From positions 1-64,000 of the forward strand of contig NZ_CANMJE010000008.1 of assembly GCF_947498095.1 (NCBI RefSeq): a DNA stretch of 64,000 nucleotides. The letters run 5' to 3'. This DNA is from an uncultured Shimia sp. GTDB taxonomy: Bacteria; Pseudomonadota; Alphaproteobacteria; Rhodobacterales; Rhodobacteraceae. Every line of letters starts with the position of its first letter. Within the stretch, counting starts at the first letter, position 1. Position numbers and translations under genes: made by a program. Of the stretch, positions 51,694-60,219 are shown one piece after another. Under the pieces are notes generated by a model. That model worked only from the letters and a program-made list of their open reading frames with translations. It made no database searches and was not told where the DNA came from.

Positions 51694-52353
51694 GATGTTC
51701 CTCCGTTCAGCCGACATTCAGTTGATGCAGACCGAAACACAGGGACATCCGAAACCCTGCGGTTCGGTTCCTGAACAGTCCTAGGAGTTCACCAAGCCGT
51801 CTATGACTTGAGTCAATTCACGGACGGCAAATGCCCATCCCGGTGATGTTTTTTGAAAAAGAAAGTGGTGGTGGAAGCAGTCTCTATCGAACTGGTCCCA
51901 GCCTGAGAATCCCTGTTAACAGGGAAGATACAGGGAACACTCGCGACATTGGGCTGGATCTGACAGATTTTGGCGGTTCCGGTATGGTTTTCGGGAGCGT
52001 TTACAGAAGTTTAAGAGGCGTTTCCCTGTTAATTCAGTAACAGGGAGAAATACTCGGCTATCAGGGAAAGAACTTTAAACAACAGGGAATTAACGGGAAG
52101 GAATAGGGAAACGCGTGATCCGCAAAATTTACAATAGTGCTATGAATGAAAGCACTCGGTCGAAATGCTGCCTGGTTCCGCGAGCGGTAATTGAAGAAAA
52201 CCGCGGTGATCGGCTTGATGGGGCCCAAATCGACTGACGCTACAGATTGCACCAATGTCCGCAGAGGGCCGTCGGCTACGCTAGCTTGTCATATGAAACC
52301 AGTATGGATTCTTTGCCACCGCATCGCCGCTAGGTGCCCAAACCCGACGGCCT
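51694..52353. other. Long non-coding stretch with CAGGGA repeats
   Basis: About 660 bases with no supported gene. Its most striking content is the repeat cluster at 51910-52110. Downstream of this (52120-52350) I see only a short run of sensible codons (ENRGDRLDGAQID near 52195) that could be a gene remnant. Confidence 0.55.
51910..52110. repeat. Cluster of CAGGGA words and palindromes
   Basis: CAGGGA occurs at 51920, 51931, 52041, 52062 and 52083, with variants CGGGAA and TAGGGAA near 52094 and 52104, and its complement TCCCTG at 51910 and 52023. Two copies form palindromes: TCCCTGTTAACAGGGA (51910-51925, perfect) and TCCCTGTTA-attcag-TAACAGGGA (52023-52046). Confidence 0.75.
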
Positions 52354-52611
52354 TTACCGCATCGCCATCAAGTTCGCGATAAGCATATCTCGTTTCTTGT
52401 CCATTTGCTCCTGGATCTTATGTACCAAGTCAGCTTCTGGGCCGCAGCAAATAACAGCAGTTTCCTTCATATCCCGATGTGTGCGGGTAGCGGAGTCGAG
52501 CATCGCTTGCTTAACGATACTCAGAATGGCGTTCCGTTCCGCGTCCGGAATATCGGAAAGGGCTGTATTCATTTCTTTTGTTACTCGGTTGACAAGGTTT
52601 TCGAGGTTCAT
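52354..52611 (-). CDS. Small helical protein, unknown
   Basis: An 85-residue, mostly alpha-helical cytoplasmic protein beginning MNLENLVNRVTKEMNTALSD and containing ETAVICCGPEADLVHKIQEQ. GGAGACACC precedes the ATG at 52611, and the homology-like region starts there rather than at the upstream in-frame ATG. It lies alone between two repeat-rich non-coding stretches. No family recognised. Confidence 0.58.
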   Translation of the reverse strand: MNLENLVNRVTKEMNTALSDIPDAERNAILSIVKQAMLDSATRTHRDMKETAVICCGPEADLVHKIQEQMDKKRDMLIANLMAMR

Positions 52612-53131
52612 TCTGGTGTCTCCGGGTTTGAAATCGCAAGGTTGAACATAACACAAAACGGGCGCATTGTACGCATTCCAGCCGCTGACGCAAAGAGCGG
52701 CGAAAGTCCGCACCCCGCCCTTCTTGTCAGGTGACGCAAACGGCCCATTCCAGCCGTTCACTCTTACCTCCAAAGCCGCAACGCGGCTTCACCAAACCGG
52801 CCGTGCAACGGCTGCGCAGCATTTGCAAATGCCGAGGGACTGCTGAGGAGGTCCAAGTAGCCTAATGCGGAAACAGCGTAAATTGTGATATCGGCTCACG
52901 GTCCAGACACGTAGGCTATGCGGCGGAGCAGCGCGAAACCCCCAAACCGGGCACTCCCGATGTGCAATATGGCCAAATCCGAACTAGTTGGTTCTATAAT
53001 TCCGTTGGGGGTTTCAGTTGTGCACAAAACAGCAACTTCGTAGCGGTGAGTTTAACCCGAGTACCGGTGGCTAGCCATAACCAGAACAGACAAAAAACTT
53101 GGGGCTAGCAGTAGCCCGAACGGCTCATCAT
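52612..53131. other. Non-coding stretch rich in inverted repeats
   Basis: No gene is supported. In order it holds hairpin AGCCGC-aac-GCGGCT (52774-52788), the perfect palindrome GCATTTGCAAATGC (52819-52832), an inverted pair TAGCCTA/TAGGCTA (52858-52864, 52912-52918) and a 10-bp inverted pair AAACCCCCAA/TTGGGGGTTT (52936-52945, 53005-53014). It may be a mobile-element remnant or encode a structured RNA. Confidence 0.55.
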
Positions 53132-53785
53132 TCAGTATGAAAAGACGTTTTTGGCCGACATTCCGTAACCCACCTCAACGCGGGCCTCGCCATCTGACAG
53201 TCCTACATCTTGAGTCGAATATTCCGCGCGCATTTTCCCCTCTATCCAAACGGGCGTGAACAACCCCGAAACTTCAATTCCGTCAGGGTAGGAAACATGT
53301 ACCATTTGATTTGCGGGAGGCGGCGGAGTGTGAATGCAGGCACCAGCATAAGGCACAAGTACAAAAGACGTCACCTTCTGACCGTCGAATTCCAACGGTA
53401 ATACATAGCCAGGTATGCGGACTTCAGTACCAATGACTTTCTCGTTAACTGCAGTGGATTGAGCATGCCGCTTTTGAATTATCGTTTCTCGCCGTTCGAA
53501 AAGCCACTCTACATCAAGGCCTTCGTCTGCCAGTTGGTTGCGCAGGTTTTCGGCACGCTCGGCCGTGATGTGACTATTGGATTTGTTTTTGGAAGACTCA
53601 TACCGAAGTATTGTTCTAAGCGCCTCCAGTTGTTCGGTCGATAATTCAGCAAAGGGATCTTCAATGATTGTCTGCGGCGGTGCCAGTTCAGCCCAACTGA
53701 TTTCCGATGGTTCTGCAGCAGCAGAAAAACCGGCAGTAACAAGAGCAACCGCAAGTATCAGAAACTTAGTGTTTGCCATTGCCAT
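53132..53785 (-). CDS. DUF3299 exported protein
   Basis: 217 residues with a signal peptide (FLILAVALVTAGFSAAAE). The mature C-terminal domain is DUF3299: PGYVLPLEFDGQKVTSF in part, then VPYAGACIHTPPPPANQMVHV, whose Cys-His-Pro cluster probably binds metal. Between lies a helical spacer. Family members are usually found beside ABC-type lipoprotein or metal transport genes; none is here, so this copy is an orphan. Starts at 53803 or 53779 are alternatives. Confidence 0.82.
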   Translation of the reverse strand: MAMANTKFLILAVALVTAGFSAAAEPSEISWAELAPPQTIIEDPFAELSTEQLEALRTILRYESSKNKSNSHITAERAENLRNQLADEGLDVEWLFERRETIIQKRHAQSTAVNEKVIGTEVRIPGYVLPLEFDGQKVTSFVLVPYAGACIHTPPPPANQMVHVSYPDGIEVSGLFTPVWIEGKMRAEYSTQDVGLSDGEARVEVGYGMSAKNVFSY

Positions 53786-54001
53786 GTGAACGGCTGCTCC
53801 CATTCGTTCTCAGCATTTACGCGGACGGAGATATCCTACCTTTTAGATATAGATACTATGCATGGCTACGTTAGGCGAAGGCAACCATGATATCCTCACA
53901 TGAACAGCAATTCATACTCATTTGACCCGACACGGCCTGCTACGGCCAGATGCAGACATTCACAGCACATTACTTCAATTAGTTTTTTCGACGAAAGAAA
54001 A

Positions 54002-54586
54002 TCAGCGTTTGGGTGCTCCGGAAATGCTTTCCTCCAAAACGGCCGGACGATCAGGAAATTCAGAATGCTCATCTTCGAGCGTCTCAATATCGGCGCGCCG
54101 TGAATATACCTTGTCTCCTATGTCGAGACCGGATTCACCCTCCTCGGTCACAGGATACCGGATTGGTTGACCGGGCCTGAGGTCAATGTTCGCGCCGCCA
54201 TCGTCGATGATGATCTTCCCGCTGACCAACACGTACAGAAAACCCTTGGTGAAGGAGCCATTCATGCCTTTCTTCATAGAAGATGCTTCCGTGATCGAAT
54301 CGGGGTTGAAAATTCCAATATCCGCAATCATGACTTCCTGCATCCGACCGCGTTCCTACATCGCTTTCAGTCGGACTTTGGAGAAGTACTTTGCAGAGAT
54401 GTAGGAGGCGTTGTTGACGAGGTTCATGAGAGGGATCCCTTGCTCCCGTGCCGCGCGAAAAACGATCCCATAGGTACTAGCGTTGCACGGGTGACCGCCA
54501 TATTCTTGAAAGTCAGCATCGATGGGTACGGGTTTCCCATCAACGGTGAAACCCACAGTATCGTGCGCGATTGCGATATCCTTCAT
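54002..54586 (-). pseudogene. Remnant of an N-acyl-D-amino-acid deacylase (amidohydrolase)
   Basis: Two open pieces in one frame, 54586-54359 and 54355-54002, are separated only by a TAG at 54356-54358. Together they give the C-terminal 190 or so residues of a D-aminoacylase/N-acyl-D-glutamate deacylase: VGFTVDGKPVP, GGHPCNASTYG, then RGRMQEVMIADIGIFNPDS across the stop and a PGQPIRYPVTEEG end. The N-terminal two thirds with the metal site is missing upstream, so the gene is dead: truncated and then hit by a nonsense change. Confidence 0.78.
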
Positions 54587-54763
54587 GTGGATTCATCGCT
54601 TTCGGCCCTAACCGGTCACTCAGTAATGAATTGATGAATGTCAGTTAACCGTATCTAGGTAAGCAAAAAACTGAACTCATTTGTGGCATTGCTCCAACTC
54701 TTGAGAATACCTCCCGACCAAAAGCAGTTTAGAAGTACGTTTTTTGCCCGATTTTGTTGAAAC

Positions 54764-55765
54764 CTAGTCACTAAGGCGCATGCCCTCTTTTCGAAACTGC
54801 GAGGGGCTGAGCCCATAAATATTGGAAAACGCTCGGCTGAAGTTCGACGGGTCGCGATAACCAAGGGCCGAAGCTATCTCCTCGATTGAGCGATCCGTTT
54901 TGGATAACGTGTCCTTCGCATATCTCATTTTGATGTGGGAAATTTCGCTAGACGCGTTCGTTCCGTAAGACGCCAGCTGCCGATTTAGTTTTTTTGAGCT
55001 CATCTGCACCAGCGCTGCTGCTTCATGAACGTTCAGCGCTCTGTTTCCAACCACTTGCTCCAACAAGTGTCTAAAGCCAGCCAAGAAGTCATCCGACTTT
55101 TGCACCGAGGATGTTTCGCGGATTTCGGAAACACCGCCTTCCTTCGAAAGACCCATCGCAAGCCAGTCAGAGGGAAATAGGATTTTTGGCCCCATTTTGT
55201 TCCCGGTCAGAGTTTGGAAACCGTCATAGCGACTCGGCAACACTGTAGGATCACACAGCACCAGAACGACTTTTTCTGGCTGCATGTTGTGTCCCAGGAC
55301 TTTTTCCAAAATTGCCAACTTTAGGCCAATCATGAAACCATCATTTTGTGCTGGCTTGACCAGTGGTTCAAATCGGCGAGTTTCGCCAAAAGCTACTGTA
55401 TTCCCCCTTACTTCGACGTATGGCGTGACAGAGGAGGCAACTTTGGTGGCCTCAACAACATAAATATTCAAAAACTCTCCAAGAGTTTTTGCCTGCTTCA
55501 ACGCGAGCTGTATCATCGGCCATCCCGTCGGATCCAGCCGTGCCCCGATACTTGCGCAAAATGTTACATCTTGAGCGGCTTCTGCGCAGTTCTCCACAAA
55601 TTGGTGCATGACCATGACATGGACTGACGCGCCTGCGTGTTCACAAGCAGACATTGTTAAACCGACCGACTCTAATATGGGTTCTGGATCAATCCCTCTT
55701 GCCTTAAGTCCATGCAAAAGAGGGCCGAGCAACTGAAGTTGCACCAGGGGTAAAGAATTTGGCAT
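54764..55765 (-). CDS. AraC-family regulator with arabinose-binding-like N-terminal domain
   Basis: 333 residues in the layout of OruR/ArgR-type AraC regulators: an N-terminal ligand domain (LLGPLLHGLKARGIDPEPILESVGL, split) and two C-terminal helix-turn-helices ending SIEEIASALGYRDPSNFSRAFSNIYGLSPSQFRKE in pieces. It is divergent from the exported-enzyme operon at 55955, and the 189-base gap has nested inverted repeats. It is therefore the likely activator of that operon. The effector is unknown. Confidence 0.88.
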   Translation of the reverse strand: MPNSLPLVQLQLLGPLLHGLKARGIDPEPILESVGLTMSACEHAGASVHVMVMHQFVENCAEAAQDVTFCASIGARLDPTGWPMIQLALKQAKTLGEFLNIYVVEATKVASSVTPYVEVRGNTVAFGETRRFEPLVKPAQNDGFMIGLKLAILEKVLGHNMQPEKVVLVLCDPTVLPSRYDGFQTLTGNKMGPKILFPSDWLAMGLSKEGGVSEIRETSSVQKSDDFLAGFRHLLEQVVGNRALNVHEAAALVQMSSKKLNRQLASYGTNASSEISHIKMRYAKDTLSKTDRSIEEIASALGYRDPSNFSRAFSNIYGLSPSQFRKEGMRLSD

Positions 55766-55804
55766 GAATTCTGGCTTCCACCTTCCTTGAGGCTACATTC
55801 AGTT

Positions 55805-55878
55805 TGGACAAATGGGAGCTGTCAACACAAACCAGTCATTTCAGGCCGATTTTCGTGACCTCTTGTCCATTAATGACA
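55805..55878. promoter_or_regulatory. Nested inverted repeats upstream of the exported-enzyme operon
   Basis: TGGACAA (55805-55811) and CTGTCA (55819-55824) recur inverted as TTGTCCA (55863-55869) and TGACAG (55873-55878). The paired half-sites suit binding by the divergent AraC regulator. Confidence 0.4.
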
Positions 55879-55954
55879 GGCGCTGAAAAATAGTTTCTGC
55901 AAGAATGGCGTTGAGTTCTCATAGAAGAACGATGAACTAATCGGGAAAAAAAGC

Positions 55955-57361
55955 ATGAGAAAATATAGACTGTTATCCGCTTCATTGATGTGCGGATTTA
56001 TTGCCGTAGCTGGCGGTGTCGCTGCCCAAGAGGACACTCCGCGTCAGGTTCTATTCACAAACGTAAACATATTTGACGGAACGAAGGCTGAATTGATCCA
56101 AAGTGGTTCGGTTCTTGTCGAAGGTAACCTCATCAAGACAGTTTCAGCAGAGATGATTGAAGCACCGGATGCATATTCGGTCGATGGTGAGGGGCGAACT
56201 TTGATGCCGGGTTTGATCGACATGCACTCGCATTTGTGTATTCGCAACGGCATGCTCGAATTTAGGGACAACTATGACCAAATGGCCAACGGGGCCTATA
56301 CGGCCATCGCCATGCAAGACTATCTTGACCAAGGGTTCACGACAGTTCGCGATGCTGGTTGCAACATTCTTGGAATCGCCAAGGCAGTGAATAATGGCAT
56401 TGTCCCTGGTCCTCGCATCTTCCCTAGTGGGGCCTTTCTAAGCCAAACTGGCGGTCATGCTGATACAGGGTCGTTCAATGATGTTCCTGGCGATATGGAT
56501 GACTTGGAAGCACATATGTTTGGCTTCATTGCAGACGGCATCGCTGAAGTTCAACGTGCAGCACGGCACAACCTTCGCAATGGGGCAACTCAGATCAAGG
56601 TTATGGCTGGCGGCGGCGTTGCCAGTGAATTTGACCCCTTACATACGACACAGTACTCGCCCGAAGAACTCGAGGCCATCGTTGAGGTTGCAAAAGACTA
56701 CGGTACATATGTTTTGGTACACGCCTATCATGATCGGTCGGTGAACCGGGCGATTGATGCGGGAGTTCGTGTGATCGACCACAACTTTCTCGTTTCAGAA
56801 GAAACAATTATTCGCATGAAGGAAGAAGGTGTAGCACTTTCTGTTCAGGCGGTCATGTCTCTTGAAGCTTTTGGTGACCCGGAAAGCATTACGTTCTTCA
56901 GTGCAGACCAGAAAGCAAAGGCAACACAGGTGAACTCTGGCGCAAGACAAATGATGGAGTGGGCCGTTAAGCACGAACTACTGATGGTCACCGGGGGTGA
57001 TATGTTTGGGCCCGACGTGGTACGCCAGGCAGACAATATCATCTGGTTCAATGATGAGATTACCCAGAACCCTCATCTGTCTCTTTTGACAGCAACAAGC
57101 AACGCTGCCGAAGTATTGACTTGGTCAGGTGGGATGAATCCTTACAAAGAGGGTACTTTGGGTACAATTGCCGAAGGTGGCTATGCAGACATCATCCTGA
57201 TCGATGGCAACCCGTTGGAAGACATCCATACACTCAAACGTGACAACGTGGATTTCGTCATGAAGGACGGAATAGTTTACAAAAACTGGCTACCGGATGA
57301 CAAGGCGCCTGCATTCCTGCCTGCCGGACCGGAACGCAACGCATACTTCGGAAATCTCTAA
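55955..57361 (+). CDS. Periplasmic metal-dependent amidohydrolase (imidazolonepropionase/prolidase-like)
   Basis: 468 residues with a signal peptide (LLSASLMCGFIAVAGGVAAQ). The TIM-barrel amidohydrolase metal set is complete: H91 and H93 in DMHSHL, carboxylated lysine K214 in TQIKVMAGGG, H255 in VHAYH, H275 and D348 in GGDMFG. Related exported enzymes cleave Xaa-Pro, Xaa-Lys/Arg dipeptides or lactone/amide bonds. First gene of the plus-strand cluster; the ribosome-binding site is weak (GGGAAAAAAA). Confidence 0.87.
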   Translation: MRKYRLLSASLMCGFIAVAGGVAAQEDTPRQVLFTNVNIFDGTKAELIQSGSVLVEGNLIKTVSAEMIEAPDAYSVDGEGRTLMPGLIDMHSHLCIRNGMLEFRDNYDQMANGAYTAIAMQDYLDQGFTTVRDAGCNILGIAKAVNNGIVPGPRIFPSGAFLSQTGGHADTGSFNDVPGDMDDLEAHMFGFIADGIAEVQRAARHNLRNGATQIKVMAGGGVASEFDPLHTTQYSPEELEAIVEVAKDYGTYVLVHAYHDRSVNRAIDAGVRVIDHNFLVSEETIIRMKEEGVALSVQAVMSLEAFGDPESITFFSADQKAKATQVNSGARQMMEWAVKHELLMVTGGDMFGPDVVRQADNIIWFNDEITQNPHLSLLTATSNAAEVLTWSGGMNPYKEGTLGTIAEGGYADIILIDGNPLEDIHTLKRDNVDFVMKDGIVYKNWLPDDKAPAFLPAGPERNAYFGNL

Positions 57362-57445
57362 ACCTTCCTAATTGGAAGATTGGCAGGGCAGCTTTGTTTA
57401 CCTCGGGCAGCCCTGCCTCAAACTCAGCTGAGGTCGAAAAGAAAA

Positions 57446-58450
57446 ATGCACCGCCTATTCGTCACTTTGTTTTTCGTATCCAGTTTTTGTTCTACTGCAA
57501 ACGCCGATAACTTTGAGCATTCGGTTCAAAGCGCTGCAAAGCCTTGGACGCACACAAGTTTTGATGCGGCGCCGGACAAATTTACTTTCGCTATTCACTC
57601 AGATCTGACGGGTGGTGAACGTGCCGATGTCTTTGCGACTGCCATTGCGCAGCTAGAACTGTTGCGCCCCGAGTTTCTAATTAGCATTGGCGATCTAATC
57701 GAAGGTGGAGGTAGCCGTCTTGATTTGGTCATGGAATGGGAAAGCTATGATGCACGCGTTCAGAATGCGACGTTCCCGGTGATGTATGCAGGGGGCAATC
57801 ATGATCTTTCAAGCGATTTCGAACGCGAAGTCTGGGCTGAACGTTATGGACCGCACTTTTATCACTTCCGTTACAAGAACGTCTTGTTTTTGGTTCTCGA
57901 CAGTGAAGACATGACTGATGATCGCCGCAAAGAGCTTGTCCAGCTGAGACTGGATGCCATCGAACTTCATAAAACGGAAGGTGCTGAAGCGGCCCTTGCG
58001 TCGCCCTATGGGCAAAGTGCTGAGAAGACCACTGGTGCAGTGGGCGAGGCTCAGGCGGACTACTTCGTACAAGTGCTCGCAGACAATGCCGATGTTCGCC
58101 ATACTTTTGTGTTTGTCCACAAACCGGTATGGGACGCCAAAAGCAGCCCATATTTTCGCATCGAGGCTGCACTGCAAGACCGCCCGTTCACAGCTTTCAA
58201 TGGCCATGTACATGCCTATTCCTACAAAAAAAGGAACGGGCATGACCACCTGCAGCTCGCCACGACAGGCGGAGCCTTTTTCCCTGAGTTGGGTATGTCA
58301 GAAGACCACGTTACCCTAGTTACGGTGGATGGCAGTAACGGCGTTAGCGTTGCAAATCTGATGCTTGCGGGAATACGGGATAAAACAGGCGCCATTCCCG
58401 GCAATGGTGACAAATTGTGTTTTTCAAACAGCGCATGTGAACAGGACTAA
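57446..58450 (+). CDS. Periplasmic calcineurin-like metallophosphoesterase
   Basis: 334 residues with a signal peptide (MHRLFVTLFFVSSFCSTANA). Metallophosphoesterase motifs: GD at 82-83, GGNHD at 116-120, FVHKPVW and GHVH at 253-256. The first motif, usually D-x-H, reads HSDLTGG (D53, with Thr in place of His), so one metal ligand is unusual. It probably releases phosphate from an organic substrate in the periplasm. It sits 84 bases after the amidohydrolase gene and six before the porin gene. Confidence 0.84.
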   Translation: MHRLFVTLFFVSSFCSTANADNFEHSVQSAAKPWTHTSFDAAPDKFTFAIHSDLTGGERADVFATAIAQLELLRPEFLISIGDLIEGGGSRLDLVMEWESYDARVQNATFPVMYAGGNHDLSSDFEREVWAERYGPHFYHFRYKNVLFLVLDSEDMTDDRRKELVQLRLDAIELHKTEGAEAALASPYGQSAEKTTGAVGEAQADYFVQVLADNADVRHTFVFVHKPVWDAKSSPYFRIEAALQDRPFTAFNGHVHAYSYKKRNGHDHLQLATTGGAFFPELGMSEDHVTLVTVDGSNGVSVANLMLAGIRDKTGAIPGNGDKLCFSNSACEQD

Positions 58451-58456
58451 TCTAAA

Positions 58457-59662
58457 ATGACCAAACTCTTCCTCCTGTGGGCTGCTTCTATCCTTTCCAT
58501 TTTGGGCCTGTTTTCCGGCGTAGCGCCACTTGCCGCACAGCAAGGACTTTCGGGCCCTTCCTCTGCCGCGGCCGACCTAAAGCAAGGAGACGGCCTGACG
58601 GATCCACAATTTCGTTCGGACTTTCCGCGGAACATCGCGCCGGGGTGGCATGCTTGGAAAGATGGGCTAGCCGAGCAGGGTTTTCGTTTCAACCTCGATT
58701 ATCTGATGCTTGGCCAATCCTCCAACGCGGACCTTGGTACCGGTGAAGCCGCGAGCGGCATCTTTCGGTTCTATGGCAATTGGCAGGCCACTGACCACGG
58801 ATCACTGACGTTCAAGGTAGAGCACCGCCACGCCTACACAGATGTCGCGCCGCAGTTTTTGGGACTGGATGGCGGTGCGCTGTCAATTACCGGGACGGCG
58901 TTTAACGATGGCGGAACCATGCTGACAAATCTGTTCTGGACTCAGCGTGCGGAGAACGGCTCCTGGTCGCTGCAATTCGGGCAGATCGACGTTACAGATT
59001 TTGTGGATGTCTATGGTTTGGTCAGCCCTTACACAGGTTTTCAGAACTTAGCTTTCAACACCAATCCGACAATCAGTGCTCCCAATCCTGGCCTCGGCAT
59101 CGCGGTTGGTGCTAAGCTGGGGAAAAGCTTTTACGTCGTCGGGAGCGTCGCAGATGCCAATGCAAATCCTGGTTCACCGGATTTCGATGTGTTCAGGGAT
59201 GGGGATTTGTTCAAAAGTCTTGAATTCGGCTACACCAGCGGATTTGACAGGCTTTACTTGGACAATGTGCACCTGACACTTTGGCATGCAGATGCAGCCG
59301 GTGACGGAAGCCGCGCAGAGGACTACGGAGCGGCCTTTTCGGCTGCGTGGTTCATCGACAACCAATGGATGCCGTTTGTCCGGGCGGGAAAGTCAAAAGG
59401 CACAGCAGCCCTCTATGAAAACTCAGTTTCAGTTGGGGTTGGCTACTATGGCCACAACACGGACCTTGCAGGGGTCGGCCTGAACTGGGCTGAGGCCAAT
59501 GGTATTCCAGGAAGTCAACGCACGCTCGAAGCATTCTATCGTTTTTCGATCTCACCCAACCTCCAGATCACCCCGTCCATCCAGTTCATCGATAATCCTC
59601 TTTTGAATCCGGGCCAAAGCAACATAACGTTGTTTGGATTGCGGGCGCGAGTGGTTTTTTGA
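58457..59662 (+). CDS. OprB-like carbohydrate-selective porin
   Basis: 401 residues: signal peptide (LFLLWAASILSILGLFSGVAPLAAQ), then a beta-barrel of the OprB family with ATDHGSLTFKVEHRH, TNLFWTQ, DNVHLTLWHAD and a C-terminal Phe (ARVVF) as required for outer-membrane insertion. It should pass a sugar or similar neutral solute. It is six bases after the phosphoesterase gene and so co-translated. Its solute is presumably the substrate, or a product, of the two periplasmic enzymes upstream. Confidence 0.84.
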   Translation: MTKLFLLWAASILSILGLFSGVAPLAAQQGLSGPSSAAADLKQGDGLTDPQFRSDFPRNIAPGWHAWKDGLAEQGFRFNLDYLMLGQSSNADLGTGEAASGIFRFYGNWQATDHGSLTFKVEHRHAYTDVAPQFLGLDGGALSITGTAFNDGGTMLTNLFWTQRAENGSWSLQFGQIDVTDFVDVYGLVSPYTGFQNLAFNTNPTISAPNPGLGIAVGAKLGKSFYVVGSVADANANPGSPDFDVFRDGDLFKSLEFGYTSGFDRLYLDNVHLTLWHADAAGDGSRAEDYGAAFSAAWFIDNQWMPFVRAGKSKGTAALYENSVSVGVGYYGHNTDLAGVGLNWAEANGIPGSQRTLEAFYRFSISPNLQITPSIQFIDNPLLNPGQSNITLFGLRARVVF

Positions 59663-59703
59663 TGCGATTTTTGGCTGCGTAAAAGAAGTTGATTGGAGAG
59701 CCA

Positions 59704-60099
59704 ATGATAAAGCTAGTTCGAATAACAATTGCGCTGACACTTCTGTCTATTGCGGTTGGTACCGCCGATGATGCCTTTGCCAAAGACAACAAAGGCAACA
59801 AACCTAACAAAGGTGGTAAAAAAACAGATGGCGTGAGCCTTCAGATCGAAGACAAGCCGGGCAAAAAGTCAAAAGGAGCCAAGGCTATCCCTCCTGGCCA
59901 GATCAAGAGATATACAAAAGGTGCAAAACTGCCCTCGAATTTGAACTACAATGACATCGGCGATCTGTCAAAATGGAAGCTTGGCGAGCCCGGCAAGGGC
60001 AACCGCTACATTCGGGTTGATGATGAAATCCTAGAAGTAACCGATGATCTGTCCACGGTTGTGGATGCCGTAGGCATCGTCGGAGATTTGCTTAAGTAG
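59704..60099 (+). CDS. Small exported CigR/RcnB-like protein
   Basis: 131 residues: a signal peptide, a Lys/Gly/Asn-rich low-complexity stretch (KDNKGNKPNKGGKK), then PPGQIKRYTKGAKLP and a C-terminal YIRVDDEILEVTDDLSTVVDAV, which is the motif of the CigR/RcnB group of small periplasmic proteins. GGAGAGCC precedes the ATG at 59704. The role is unknown; relatives affect metal homeostasis or virulence gene output. Confidence 0.65.
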   Translation: MIKLVRITIALTLLSIAVGTADDAFAKDNKGNKPNKGGKKTDGVSLQIEDKPGKKSKGAKAIPPGQIKRYTKGAKLPSNLNYNDIGDLSKWKLGEPGKGNRYIRVDDEILEVTDDLSTVVDAVGIVGDLLK

Positions 60100-60219
60100 T
60101 TGCTCTCGCCAGATATCAAACACTTCAGGGCAAAAACTACCTCGTTTGTCTTGAGGCTGGCCGAGGTGACTAGCTCCAGCGGGACCTCGGCCCATTTTCG
60201 CAACATGCAGGATGGATTC

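Noticed and set aside
51831-52040. A 69-codon open frame in the repeat region
   Set aside because: It runs through the CAGGGA palindromes, has no ribosome-binding site and looks random.
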